This document shows positions 37,401 to 45,125 of a stretch of DNA of 45,125 nucleotides, in pieces. The stretch covers positions 1-45,125 of the forward strand of contig NZ_LZSG01000002.1 of NCBI RefSeq assembly GCF_001665395.1, in the 5' to 3' direction. The notes beneath the pieces were generated by a model. The model saw only the letters and a program-made list of their open reading frames with translations, made no database searches and was not told the DNA's origin. This DNA is from Mycobacterium sp. 1164966.3 (GTDB taxonomy: Bacteria > Actinomycetota > Actinomycetes > Mycobacteriales > Mycobacteriaceae). A program made the position numbers and the translations under genes. How positions within the stretch are numbered: the stretch's first letter is position 1; each line of letters begins with the position of its first letter.

Positions 37401-40400
37401 GGCGGCAGCCTATTGCGAAATGGCGTTAGCGGCCGCGCGAGCTGTGCTGGGCGAGGCTGGTGACGTCTGCGACATTCGCTTCCAGCAAGCGCTGCTGCTG
37501 GATGCGGAGATTACGATTGCCGCTTCGGCGACGTTGATGTCGCCGGCACTCGTCGAGTTCACGGTAGACACCGATCAGGGGGGCGAACCAGCCCGGCTGG
37601 CCGCTGCGGTCCTCCGTACCGGAGGCGACGAGCAGCCACCTGCGCTTGACATATCCGCGCTAGTCGACGCGCATCCTGGTGGCGAGGATGGCGCAGACGT
37701 GCGCAAGCGCCTGGACGACCGTGGCCTGCAGTACGGCCCGGCGTTCACCGGTCTGGGGACTGTCCACAGCGGCTCAGAAAGCACCGGCACGATCTTGGCG
37801 GAAGTCGCGTTACCCCGCCAAATCCGCTCGCAACAGGACGCCTATGGCGCACACCCGGCGTTGCTGGATGCCTGTTTTCAGTCCGTTGCGGCTCATCCGG
37901 AAGTTCAGGCCATTGGCGAGCACATGCTGGCGTTGCCGCTGAGTATCCGGCGGCTACGCGCCTATGATTCGGCGCGCAACGCCCACTACTGCTACACGCG
38001 CATCACGTACGCCGACACTTCCGGGATCGAAGCCGACATCGATGTGCTCGACGAGCACGGAGCAATTCTGCTCGCTGTGCAGGGGCTGCGATTGGGCACC
38101 GGCGTCTCCGAGAAAGACCAAAAGGATCGGGTGCTGGCCGAGCGGCTGCTCACCATCGATTGGCGGCCGCGAGCATTGCCCGAGACGGAATATGTCGACG
38201 CCGGAACCTGGCTGCTGCTCAGCACCACCGCCACCGCCGATGTGGTTGCCACTTCATTGACCGACGCCCTGAAAAGCCATGGCGCGCAATTGACCACGAT
38301 GTGTTGGCCGCAGAACGCCGACGTCACCTCGACCACCGAACAACTGGCAAATCTCTTGCGCCCCAGTCGATTCACCGGCGTGGTAATCCTCACCGGACCT
38401 AAAAACGGGGAGACAATAGACAAGTCCCCGGTACTTGGGCGCGAGTATGTGCGGCATCTGGTGCGTATCATCCGCGAATTGTGCGACCTGCCTGGCGAAC
38501 CGCCTCGTGTACACGTCGTAACCCGTAACGCGCAGTCGGTTGTGGCCGGCGACCGACCGCACCTCAATCAGGGCGCGCTGCGAGGTTTGATCCGGGTGAT
38601 CGGCACCGAGCATCCGCACCTGCGGATCACCCAGATCGACCTCGACGAAACCACTGATGCCGAGCAGCTGGCCCAGCAACTGATCAGCGGGTCCGAAGAA
38701 GACGAGACCGCCTGGCGAAATGGCCAGTGGTACGTTGCGCGATTGTCTTCCGCTCCCCTGGGTCCTGAAGAGCGGCGAACCACCCTCGTCAACCACGAGA
38801 CCGACGGGATGCGCCTAAATATCCGCACACCCGGCGATCTGGCGACCTTGGAACTTATTGCGTGCGACCGCGTTCTACCCGGACCGGGTCAGATCGAGGT
38901 CGCGATCGGCGCCTCCGGCATCAACTTTGCTGACGTACTGGTGGCGTTCGGCCGCTACCCCGCCTTCGAGGGCCAGTTACCAGAACTGGGAACCGATTTC
39001 GCCGGGGTGGTAACCGCAGTCGGACCTGACGTGACCATCCATCAGGTGGGTGATCATGTGGGCGGCCTCTCCCCTAATGGTTGCTGGGGCACGTTCATCA
39101 CGTGCGACGCCAATTTAGCCGTGCCCTTGCCGGCCGGGCTTTCCGACGAGCAGGCGGCCGCGATAACCACGCCGCACGCGACTGCCTATTACGGCCTGCA
39201 CGAGCTAGCCCGCATCAGAAGTGGCGACAAGGTCTTGATCCATTCCGCGACCGGGGGAGTCGGGCAGGCGGCAATCGCGATCGCCCGCGCCGCGGGAGCC
39301 GAGATCTTTGCCACCGCTGGCAGTGATCAGCGTCGACAACTATTGCGCGACATGGGTATTGAGCATGTCTACGACTCGCGAAGCGTCGAATTCGCCGAGC
39401 GGATACGTCGCGACACTCTGGGCACTGGAGTAGACATCGTGCTCAACTCGGTCACCGGCGCGGCCCAGCGCGCGGGTGTTGAATTGCTGGCGCACGGTGG
39501 ACGATTCGTCGAGATCGGGAAGCGTGACATCTACGGCGACACCCACTTGGGGCTCTTTCCTTTTCGCCGGAACCTCACTTTCTACGCCCTCGACTTGGCG
39601 TTGCTGTCGCTCAACGATCCGGACCGGCTCCGAGATTTGTTGGCAACGGTGTACGGGCTCATCGCAGACGGCTCGCTGCCGATGCCGGAGATCTCGCACT
39701 ACCCGCTTGCTGATGCCGCCACTGCCCTTCGGGCGATAAGCAATGCTCAGCACACCGGCAAACTCGTGTTCGATATCCCGCGTACAGGCACCAGTCGCGT
39801 GACCGTGCCGCCGTCGAACGTCCGCGTCTTCCGCAGCGATGGCGCCTACATCATTACCGGCGGGCTAGGGGGCCTGGGCCTGTCTCTGGCCGAGAAGATG
39901 GCTGATGCCGGCTGCGGGCGTGTCGTGTTGTCCGAACGCTCGCAGCCCACCCCCGAGGCGCTACGGACCATAGAGCGCATCCAGGCGCTCGGTGGCGACA
40001 TCGTGGTGGAGTGCGGCGACATCGCCCAACCAGATACCGCTCGGCGGTTGGTTGCCACAGCGACCGCCACCGGGCTTGCCTTGCGCGGTGTGGTCCATGC
40101 GGCAGCGGTGGAGGAAGACTCCGGACTGAGCGATCTCACCGAGGAGCTTATCGACCGCTGCTGGGCGCCAAAGGCTTATGGCGTCTGGAACTTGCACACT
40201 GCCACCGCGGATCAGCCATTGGACTGGTTCTGCTCGTTCTCCTCGGCTGCTGCACTGCTGGGAGCGCCCGGGCAAGGCGCGTCCGCCGCGGCCAATAGTT
40301 GGCTAGACGCCTTCACTCAGTGGCGCCGGGCTGAGGGTTTGCCCGCAACCGCAATCGGGTGGGGTTCTTGGGGTCAGATCGCGTCCTCAACCTCCTCGCC

Positions 40401-40902
40401 GGATAGTGCCGAGGCCGTTATCACTTCCGACGAGGGCGCCTACGCGTTCGAAGCGCTGCTGAGCCACGACCGGACCTACACCGGCTACTTGCCCATCGCG
40501 GAGGCAATATCGTCGACCGCATCGGACCAGCAGAGCCCATTCACCGAAGCGTTCCGTTCCATGAGCCAAAGCGCCTCGGACACAGCCAAATTGCGCGCCG
40601 AGCTCAACGAGCTGCCGATGGATGAGTGGCCCACCCGCCTGCGGCGTCTGATATCTGAGCAGGTCAGCCTCATCCTGCGGCGCAACATCGATAACGACCG
40701 TCCGCTCTCCGAATACGGGATGGACTCACTGGGGGCCCTCGAATTGCGCACCCGTATCGAGACCGAAACAGGAATACGCATTAATTCAGCCGACCTCGCC
40801 GACATCGGCACCGTCCGCGGTCTGGCCGGACTGCTGTGCGAAAAGATGGCGCCCGCGCAACTTCCTGCTACGAACAAATCGGACCCTGTCGAGGAAGGCT
40901 GA
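34492..40902 (+). CDS. Mas-type iterative reducing type I polyketide synthase, KS-AT-DH-ER-KR-ACP (2136 aa)
   Basis: A full reducing module of the mycobacterial Mas/Pks family, which builds methyl-branched fatty acids. [16 protein letters not shown], active Cys 200 (DTACSSG), EAHGTGT and [16 protein letters not shown] with Ser 645; the specificity segment IDLASH resembles the methylmalonyl-type YASH motif. DH: His 961 ([12 protein letters not shown]) and [32 protein letters not shown], and FSSAAALLG for the Ser. ACP: MDSLGAL with Ser 2079. The KR position 13 residues after the catalytic Ser is Ser 1931 (TCC), where a Tyr is expected, so KR activity is doubtful (see findings). AGGAGG just before ATG 34492 sets the start. 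The acyltransferase follows with only 3 nt between stop and start. Confidence 0.95.
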   Translation: MDPSRAIDDGVHRHASPDSSPDVTTTPATPIAIVGMACRLPGGIDSPERLWEALLRGDDLITEVPPDRWDAEEYYDPEVGVPGRSITKWGSFLDDVAGFDSDFFRLDEREATAIDPQHRLLLETSWEAVEHAGINPTSLVGTRTGVYVGLTHDDYISVAADAHALEGPYGFLGSNYSLASGRIAYAMDLRGPAITVDTACSSGLVTVHMARRSLQDRECDLALAGGVSVTLDPRKFAAGSAGGMLSPTGHCHAFDVAADGFASGEGCAMVLLKRLPDALRDRDRILAVIRGTALNNDGRTATITTPSRPAQVDAYRTALAVADVDPSTVGMVEAHGTGTPVGDPIEFASLAEVYGRTGPCALGSAKTNFGHNQSTSGTLGLMKAVLVLQRGIVPKNLHFSRLPDELAQIETNLFVPVENAPWPGDDHRPRRAAVSAYGFNGTNAHAILEQAPEIPETTREAETLPSTSQAALLFPLSSTSATELRRTAGRLADWLQAHDDVALTDVAYTLARRRGHRSVRTAVIADNPEELAAGLREIADGDTPYQPAVGRDDQGPVWVFSGHGSQWPGMGAELLASEPVFAATVSAVEPLIAQESGFSVIEAMTAPTVVSGVDRVQPTLFAMQVALAATMKSYGVRPGAVIGHSLGEIAAAVVAGALSLEDGVRVICRRSRLMSRITGSGAMASVVLPAQQVLSELMARGIDDVVIAVVASPESTVIGGATETVRELVASWEQREVMAREVAIDLASHTPQVIPILDELADALVDLTPKTPEIPFYSTSMFDPREQPVCDGHYWVDNLRRTVRFAAAVRAAMEDGFRVFGELAPHPLLTHPLEQNARSLDMPVAALASMRRRELDVPPAGEQELPRGLQSFLADLHNAGAAVDFSALYPNGRLVDVPLPSWTHRRLFLSADNQEPTPTHGGCAVQVHPLLGQHVRLPGEPERHVWQGQVGTGAQPWLGDHQVRNVAVLPAAAYCEMALAAARAVLGEAGDVCDIRFQQALLLDAEITIAASATLMSPALVEFTVDTDQGGEPARLAAAVLRTGGDEQPPALDISALVDAHPGGEDGADVRKRLDDRGLQYGPAFTGLGTVHSGSESTGTILAEVALPRQIRSQQDAYGAHPALLDACFQSVAAHPEVQAIGEHMLALPLSIRRLRAYDSARNAHYCYTRITYADTSGIEADIDVLDEHGAILLAVQGLRLGTGVSEKDQKDRVLAERLLTIDWRPRALPETEYVDAGTWLLLSTTATADVVATSLTDALKSHGAQLTTMCWPQNADVTSTTEQLANLLRPSRFTGVVILTGPKNGETIDKSPVLGREYVRHLVRIIRELCDLPGEPPRVHVVTRNAQSVVAGDRPHLNQGALRGLIRVIGTEHPHLRITQIDLDETTDAEQLAQQLISGSEEDETAWRNGQWYVARLSSAPLGPEERRTTLVNHETDGMRLNIRTPGDLATLELIACDRVLPGPGQIEVAIGASGINFADVLVAFGRYPAFEGQLPELGTDFAGVVTAVGPDVTIHQVGDHVGGLSPNGCWGTFITCDANLAVPLPAGLSDEQAAAITTPHATAYYGLHELARIRSGDKVLIHSATGGVGQAAIAIARAAGAEIFATAGSDQRRQLLRDMGIEHVYDSRSVEFAERIRRDTLGTGVDIVLNSVTGAAQRAGVELLAHGGRFVEIGKRDIYGDTHLGLFPFRRNLTFYALDLALLSLNDPDRLRDLLATVYGLIADGSLPMPEISHYPLADAATALRAISNAQHTGKLVFDIPRTGTSRVTVPPSNVRVFRSDGAYIITGGLGGLGLSLAEKMADAGCGRVVLSERSQPTPEALRTIERIQALGGDIVVECGDIAQPDTARRLVATATATGLALRGVVHAAAVEEDSGLSDLTEELIDRCWAPKAYGVWNLHTATADQPLDWFCSFSSAAALLGAPGQGASAAANSWLDAFTQWRRAEGLPATAIGWGSWGQIASSTSSPDSAEAVITSDEGAYAFEALLSHDRTYTGYLPIAEAISSTASDQQSPFTEAFRSMSQSASDTAKLRAELNELPMDEWPTRLRRLISEQVSLILRRNIDNDRPLSEYGMDSLGALELRTRIETETGIRINSADLADIGTVRGLAGLLCEKMAPAQLPATNKSDPVEEG

Positions 40903-40905
40903 TCA

Positions 40906-42327
40906 GTGCCGGCCCGGATTCTTCCTGTACGAGCATCAACTGATAGCCAAGCGTCCAACCGTGTGGCACGGCCGGACAATCGTCTCGCGGCCGTGGATCA
41001 GGCCGTGTTCACGGGCCAGCGCGTCACCCAGCGCAGGGAAGTCATGCAGGTCGTGTGGGTTTATGAGCACCCTATTGATTTCGACGGACTGAGGCGGTTT
41101 CACCAGAATCTTCGTCGTGGGTTGTTGGGCCGGCGGATCGAGCGTTCGCCGCTGCCATTTGCCCGGGATCGGTGGGTATCAGATCCAGGGCCGTCCGACA
41201 TCGATATCGCCACGTGCGCTCGTCCACGATCTGAGCTCAGTGAGTGGGCTGATGAATGTTTACAATTGCCTCTCGATCCGGAGATGGGGCCCAGCTGGCA
41301 TCTGAACGTCCTTCCACTTACGGACGGTTCGACCGCGGTCAGTCTGTTGATTTCCCATTACGTGCTCGACGGCCTAGGGATGGTTGCAGCGGTACATGAT
41401 GCGATTGTCGGAAACACTCGCGATCTTGCCTACCCGCCGCCGCGCTCACGCACTCGACTACGCGCGGTGGGGCAGGATGTCCGTCTAACAGTTCGGCAGG
41501 TACCGGAACTTGCCCGAGCGGTCGTCGCATCTGTGAAACTGGCGCGAACTAACCGGCAGGATATTGCCAAATCGCGGGCATCGCGCGCAGTGGCTGTCCG
41601 AGAAAGGCGCTGGGACAACGTCCCCGACGACGTTGTCCTCGTACCGCACGTCACCGTCGTTGTCGATGTGACCCAATGGGATGCCCGCGCACAGGCGCTC
41701 GGCGGAACGAGCAAGACGCTGGTCGCGGGGTGGGTCGCGAAACTCGCTGAGCACATGGGCCGCCGTAGTTCGGGTGACGGCACTGTGACGATGCAACTCC
41801 CGATAAGCACCCGCAGCGACGGGGATACACGTGCGAACGCGGTGTCGTTTGCACGTGTCCGCATTGATTCAACGCAGTTAACAACGGATCTGCGTGACGC
41901 CCGCGCCGCAATCAGGCAGGCACTGGAAACGGTGCGAAAATCGCCGGACGAGTCGTCGCAAGTCGCTTCTCTCATTCCGTTCATACCGAAACGGGTTTTG
42001 AAGCGGATGGGCGAGCTGGACGACACGATGTTCGGCGACTACCTTCCTGTATTTTGTTCTAACCTTGGCGATTTCGGCTCGGTGGTATGCCGTCTGGATG
42101 GCAGCGACGCTGAGTACGTCACCGGGCGATTGGCCGGGCAACACCTAACGCGACAGTGGCTAGAGCGAATAGACGGCCTCATGACTGTGCAGTCTTGGCG
42201 TCTTCCTGACAGAATTTTCGTTGCCGTGTGTGCGTACCAGCCGGGCTCTGTCAAAACGAAAACCGATTTGCGTGAGTTAGCGGCCCGCACGCTCAGTGAC
42301 TTCAACCTGACGGGGGAGATCGACTAG
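40906..42327 (+). CDS. Condensation-fold acyltransferase, PapA/wax-ester-synthase-like (copy 2)
   Basis: 473 residues and a paralogue of the product at 28418-29869, aligning over the whole length (for example WVYEHPIDFDGLRRFH and DLPVF/YLPVFCSNLGDF). The catalytic HxxxDG motif is SHYVLDGLG. It starts with GTG 40906, three bases after the PKS stop; GAGGAAGG seven bases upstream, within the PKS end, serves as ribosome-binding site. The tight pairing suggests that it takes the PKS-made acyl chain from the ACP and transfers it to a sugar or peptide hydroxyl, as PapA proteins do. It converges on the terminal NRPS gene (20 nt). Confidence 0.82.
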   Translation: MPARILPVRASTDSQASNRVARPDNRLAAVDQAVFTGQRVTQRREVMQVVWVYEHPIDFDGLRRFHQNLRRGLLGRRIERSPLPFARDRWVSDPGPSDIDIATCARPRSELSEWADECLQLPLDPEMGPSWHLNVLPLTDGSTAVSLLISHYVLDGLGMVAAVHDAIVGNTRDLAYPPPRSRTRLRAVGQDVRLTVRQVPELARAVVASVKLARTNRQDIAKSRASRAVAVRERRWDNVPDDVVLVPHVTVVVDVTQWDARAQALGGTSKTLVAGWVAKLAEHMGRRSSGDGTVTMQLPISTRSDGDTRANAVSFARVRIDSTQLTTDLRDARAAIRQALETVRKSPDESSQVASLIPFIPKRVLKRMGELDDTMFGDYLPVFCSNLGDFGSVVCRLDGSDAEYVTGRLAGQHLTRQWLERIDGLMTVQSWRLPDRIFVAVCAYQPGSVKTKTDLRELAARTLSDFNLTGEID

Positions 42328-42347
42328 GAGCTTCCTGAGCCAAGCCA

Positions 42348-45125
42348 TCACGGTTCTAAAGCGAGTTTGAGTTGTTCACCGTACAGGGCGAGCGATTCGG
42401 CGGTCATCATGTAGTCATGGTCGCAATCGACCGGGTGCACCGTAATCTCGCCGGCGACGTACGGTCGCCAATTTTGTGGATGGGTAAATTCATTCCCTTC
42501 TTGGCTCCGCGCGGAGAATATGATCATGTCGCCATCGAACACAGAAGGTAAATGGTTCAGGATACGTGATCGATTGGCATTCCAATTGTCAACCACGAAA
42601 TCGAACAGCTCCCTGGGCGGAAGAACAAATTCTACAACTCCTTGCTGTTGACGGATCAATTCCTCTGCTTTCTGGTAGGTAAGAGGCTCCGCCAGGTCGG
42701 GAATATCGATACCGTTAGATTGTAAGAAAAGTTGCAAGATGCGATCTTCGCCTTGGCTGTTATCGTCTGGGGGCTGACTTTGTGTGGCGCCATTGTTGGT
42801 GAGCACCGGGTCCAACAGTATGAGGCGTTCGACTACGCTGCCGCGCCGACGAAGTTCGATGGCCAGTTCATGCGCGACCGGGCCGCCAAAAGACCAGCCG
42901 AGAAGCCTGTAGGGCCCTTCGGGGTACAGCGCCTGGAGCCGATCGGCATACTCTTTCGCCATCTCATGAATCGAGAGCTGTCCGCCTTCACCGTTGTACG
43001 GGATTTGGTTGATTCCGATAAGCGGGCAATCTAAATACTCGCCCAGTGCCCGATATGCATAACTCAGACCGAAACCTTCGTGGATACAACACAGCGGGAC
43101 ACCTGTTCCCTCCCTCAGAACCTCAATAGGGACCAGTTCCACGGCGCTGTCATTTCTGCCTAACTGTTGACTCAGACCTCTAACCGAGGGCGTGAGCAAT
43201 AGGGTGCGCACGGCGAGATGGGAATCGAAAGTCTTGTTGACTGTGGCGATCATCCGCATCGCCAGCAGCGAATCCCCACCCAACTCGAAGAACGAGTCCT
43301 CAACCCCGACTCGCTCAAGCCCTAGGACTTGGGCAAAAATGCCGGCCAGCAGTTCCTCGGTGGGATTGGCCGGGGCCCGGTACCGATCGCCATCGGCGTA
43401 TTCCGGTGCCGGCAGGGCGCGTTTGTCGAGTTTGCCGTTGGCCGTCAACGGCAGCGAGTCGATCACGACCACCGCGGCCGGCACCATGTATCCCGGCAAC
43501 CGCTCACCGAGCTCGGCACGCACCGCCGCCGGGTCCACCGCACCGACCACATATCCCACCAACCGCTTATCACCCGGACGATCCTCACGGGAGATCACCG
43601 CCGCCTGCTGGACTCCCTCCAACCCGGCCAGCGCGGCCTGGACTTCACCCAACTCGATGCGATATCCGCGGATCTTGACCTGCTCATCGGCGCGCCCCAC
43701 ATATCGCAACTGTCCATCGGGGCCCCAACGCACCACATCTCCGGTGCGATACATGCGTAGTCCGGGACGGCCGAACGGGCAGGCCACAAATCGCGATGAG
43801 GTCAATCCCGCCCGACCCGCGTACCCATACGCCACACACTCGCCAGCCACATAGAGCTCACCAGCGGCACCTACCGGCACCGGACGCAACCACCCATCCA
43901 GCACAAACAACGCTGCCCCGGGTACCGGCGCACCGATCGGCACCACATCGTCGCCAGCGGCATCCGCGTTCAGCGGCGCGCTAATAGTCACGGCCATCGT
44001 CGTTTCGGTCGGGCCGTATGCGTTGAACATCACCCGTCCGGGCGCCCACCGGTCCACCATCTCCGGCGAGCAGACCTCACCAGCGACCACCAACCCCATC
44101 GCTTCCAACCCCTGCGGCGACAACGTCCCTAGGGCAGAGGGGGTACGTGCAAGGGCACTGACCCGCTCAGCAACCAGCAGGGCGTGGAAATCGTCTGGCG
44201 AGCTGGCTACCTCGTCGGGCACCACCACCACCCGGCCCCCACCCAACAACGGACCAAAGATCTCCCACACCGAGGTGTCAAACCCATACGAATGACACTG
44301 CGTCCATACCCCATCCGCCGGCAGATAGTTGTCCGCTACCTTCAGGAGCTGCATCACGTTATGGTGGCTGGTCGCCACTCCCTTCGGGTTCCCGGTGGTA
44401 CCCGAGGTGTAGATGAGGTAGGCGATGTCGTCGGCCGCGCGCCCCGGCAGGCCCGTGTCGGGGTAGTTGTTGACGACGGCGTCGTCGATATCGATGATCC
44501 CGACATTGTGCCCGTCCAGGCGCGCGCATAGCCCGGCAGTCGTGACCGCCAGGACTGGGGCGGCATCAGCGAGCAGAAACTCGATCCGCGCGTCAGGATG
44601 CCCTGGATCGATCGGCACGTAAGCCGCCCCAGTCTTGAGCACCGCCAAGATCGCTACAATCGCCTGCGCTGAGCGCGGCAGCAACAACGCCACCCGCTCA
44701 CCTGGGCCCACGCCCTGCTCAATCAGCAGATGCGCCAACCGATTCGAGGACTCGTCCAGCTCGCGATACGACATCGAGCGGCCCTCGAAGGTCACCGCCG
44801 CCGCCCGCGGACTGCGGGCCACCTGCTCGGCAAACGCCATCGGCACCGACACCATCGGCACCGGCGGCTGGGTCAACACCGCCCGATTACCGATCTCATC
44901 GAGCCGGGCCTGTTCGGCCTCCTCGAGCAGACCTATCGACAACAACCGCCGACCTGGATCAGCGGTCATGGCCAGTAACACCGTTTGCCACCGGTTGACC
45001 AGCACCTCGATGTCGCCGGTGTCGAATACTTCGGTGTCGTATTCGACTCGAAGACCCAACTGATCACCGGGAATGACCCCCACCGCCAACGGGTAATGGG
45101 TGGATTCACGAGCAGAAAAACCGGT
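42348..45125 (-). CDS. NRPS terminal module, C(end)-A-T-TE (partial, runs off right edge)
   Basis: The frame is open from the window edge to the stop at 42348 (925 residues visible). It starts in the tail of a C domain ([14 protein letters not shown]), followed by an A domain ([31 protein letters not shown]), a carrier (GGDSLLAMR, Ser 619 counted from the edge) and a thioesterase of the alpha/beta-hydrolase type with LLGWSFGG (Ser 745). The A pocket reads D-T-W-A-V-A-A-M-A by eye; I cannot assign it, although it is closer to aromatic or hydrophobic than to polar codes. It ends peptide assembly by hydrolysis or cyclisation. Classical GPL synthases end with a reductase, so this release differs. 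No E domain lies between T and TE. Confidence 0.93.
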   Translation of the reverse strand, partial: TGFSARESTHYPLAVGVIPGDQLGLRVEYDTEVFDTGDIEVLVNRWQTVLLAMTADPGRRLLSIGLLEEAEQARLDEIGNRAVLTQPPVPMVSVPMAFAEQVARSPRAAAVTFEGRSMSYRELDESSNRLAHLLIEQGVGPGERVALLLPRSAQAIVAILAVLKTGAAYVPIDPGHPDARIEFLLADAAPVLAVTTAGLCARLDGHNVGIIDIDDAVVNNYPDTGLPGRAADDIAYLIYTSGTTGNPKGVATSHHNVMQLLKVADNYLPADGVWTQCHSYGFDTSVWEIFGPLLGGGRVVVVPDEVASSPDDFHALLVAERVSALARTPSALGTLSPQGLEAMGLVVAGEVCSPEMVDRWAPGRVMFNAYGPTETTMAVTISAPLNADAAGDDVVPIGAPVPGAALFVLDGWLRPVPVGAAGELYVAGECVAYGYAGRAGLTSSRFVACPFGRPGLRMYRTGDVVRWGPDGQLRYVGRADEQVKIRGYRIELGEVQAALAGLEGVQQAAVISREDRPGDKRLVGYVVGAVDPAAVRAELGERLPGYMVPAAVVVIDSLPLTANGKLDKRALPAPEYADGDRYRAPANPTEELLAGIFAQVLGLERVGVEDSFFELGGDSLLAMRMIATVNKTFDSHLAVRTLLLTPSVRGLSQQLGRNDSAVELVPIEVLREGTGVPLCCIHEGFGLSYAYRALGEYLDCPLIGINQIPYNGEGGQLSIHEMAKEYADRLQALYPEGPYRLLGWSFGGPVAHELAIELRRRGSVVERLILLDPVLTNNGATQSQPPDDNSQGEDRILQLFLQSNGIDIPDLAEPLTYQKAEELIRQQQGVVEFVLPPRELFDFVVDNWNANRSRILNHLPSVFDGDMIIFSARSQEGNEFTHPQNWRPYVAGEITVHPVDCDHDYMMTAESLALYGEQLKLALEP

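Overview
The window looks like a cell-envelope lipopeptide/glycolipid locus of a high-GC actinobacterium, most likely a Mycobacterium. The grounds are the gene set: MbtH plus large NRPSs, a Mas-type reducing polyketide synthase followed by a condensation-fold acyltransferase, several Gtf proteins of the mycobacterial glycopeptidolipid (GPL) type, and TylF- and FkbM-type O-methyltransferases. GTG and TTG starts are common. I see no rRNA, tRNA, CRISPR array, transposase or regulator gene.

Layout, left to right. (1) 1-10581, minus strand: an MbtH-like gene, a two-module NRPS (Cstarter-A-T-E-C-A-T-E) and the start of a second NRPS that leaves the window on the left. The second A domain has a Thr-like pocket, so the synthase should make an N-acylated chain starting X(D)-Thr(D), the pattern seen at the start of classical GPL cores. 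(2) 11101-22323: a sugar and decoration region. It holds a SAM methyltransferase, an epimerase resembling dTDP-rhamnose 4-epimerases, three of the four related glycosyltransferases, a TylF-type and an FkbM-type methyltransferase, a DegT aminotransferase and two tandem FdtA-type 3,4-ketoisomerases (amino-dideoxysugar synthesis). (3) 22630-26469: a GMC oxidoreductase, a Gfo/Idh/MocA oxidoreductase and a second TylF methyltransferase. (4) 26796-33703: a fragment of another glycosyltransferase, a DHA2 exporter with an acyltransferase directly downstream, the fourth glycosyltransferase, an LpxO-like aspartyl/asparaginyl-hydroxylase-fold protein and an alpha/beta hydrolase. (5) 33908-45125: an orphan second mbtH, a Mas-like PKS coupled to a second acyltransferase, and the 3' end of another NRPS that terminates in a thioesterase.

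Working model (inference): the NRPSs build an acylated short peptide. The Gtfs attach sugars such as 6-deoxytalose and a 3-amino-3,6-dideoxyhexose. The methyltransferases cap hydroxyls, and the two acyltransferases add acyl groups, possibly including a methyl-branched chain from the PKS. The exporter moves the product. A thioesterase-ended NRPS, an amino-sugar branch and PKS-made acyl chains are not part of the textbook GPL pathway, so the product may be a variant or undescribed glycolipopeptide. No acyl-AMP ligase, MmpL transporter or reductase domain is visible here; they may lie outside the window.
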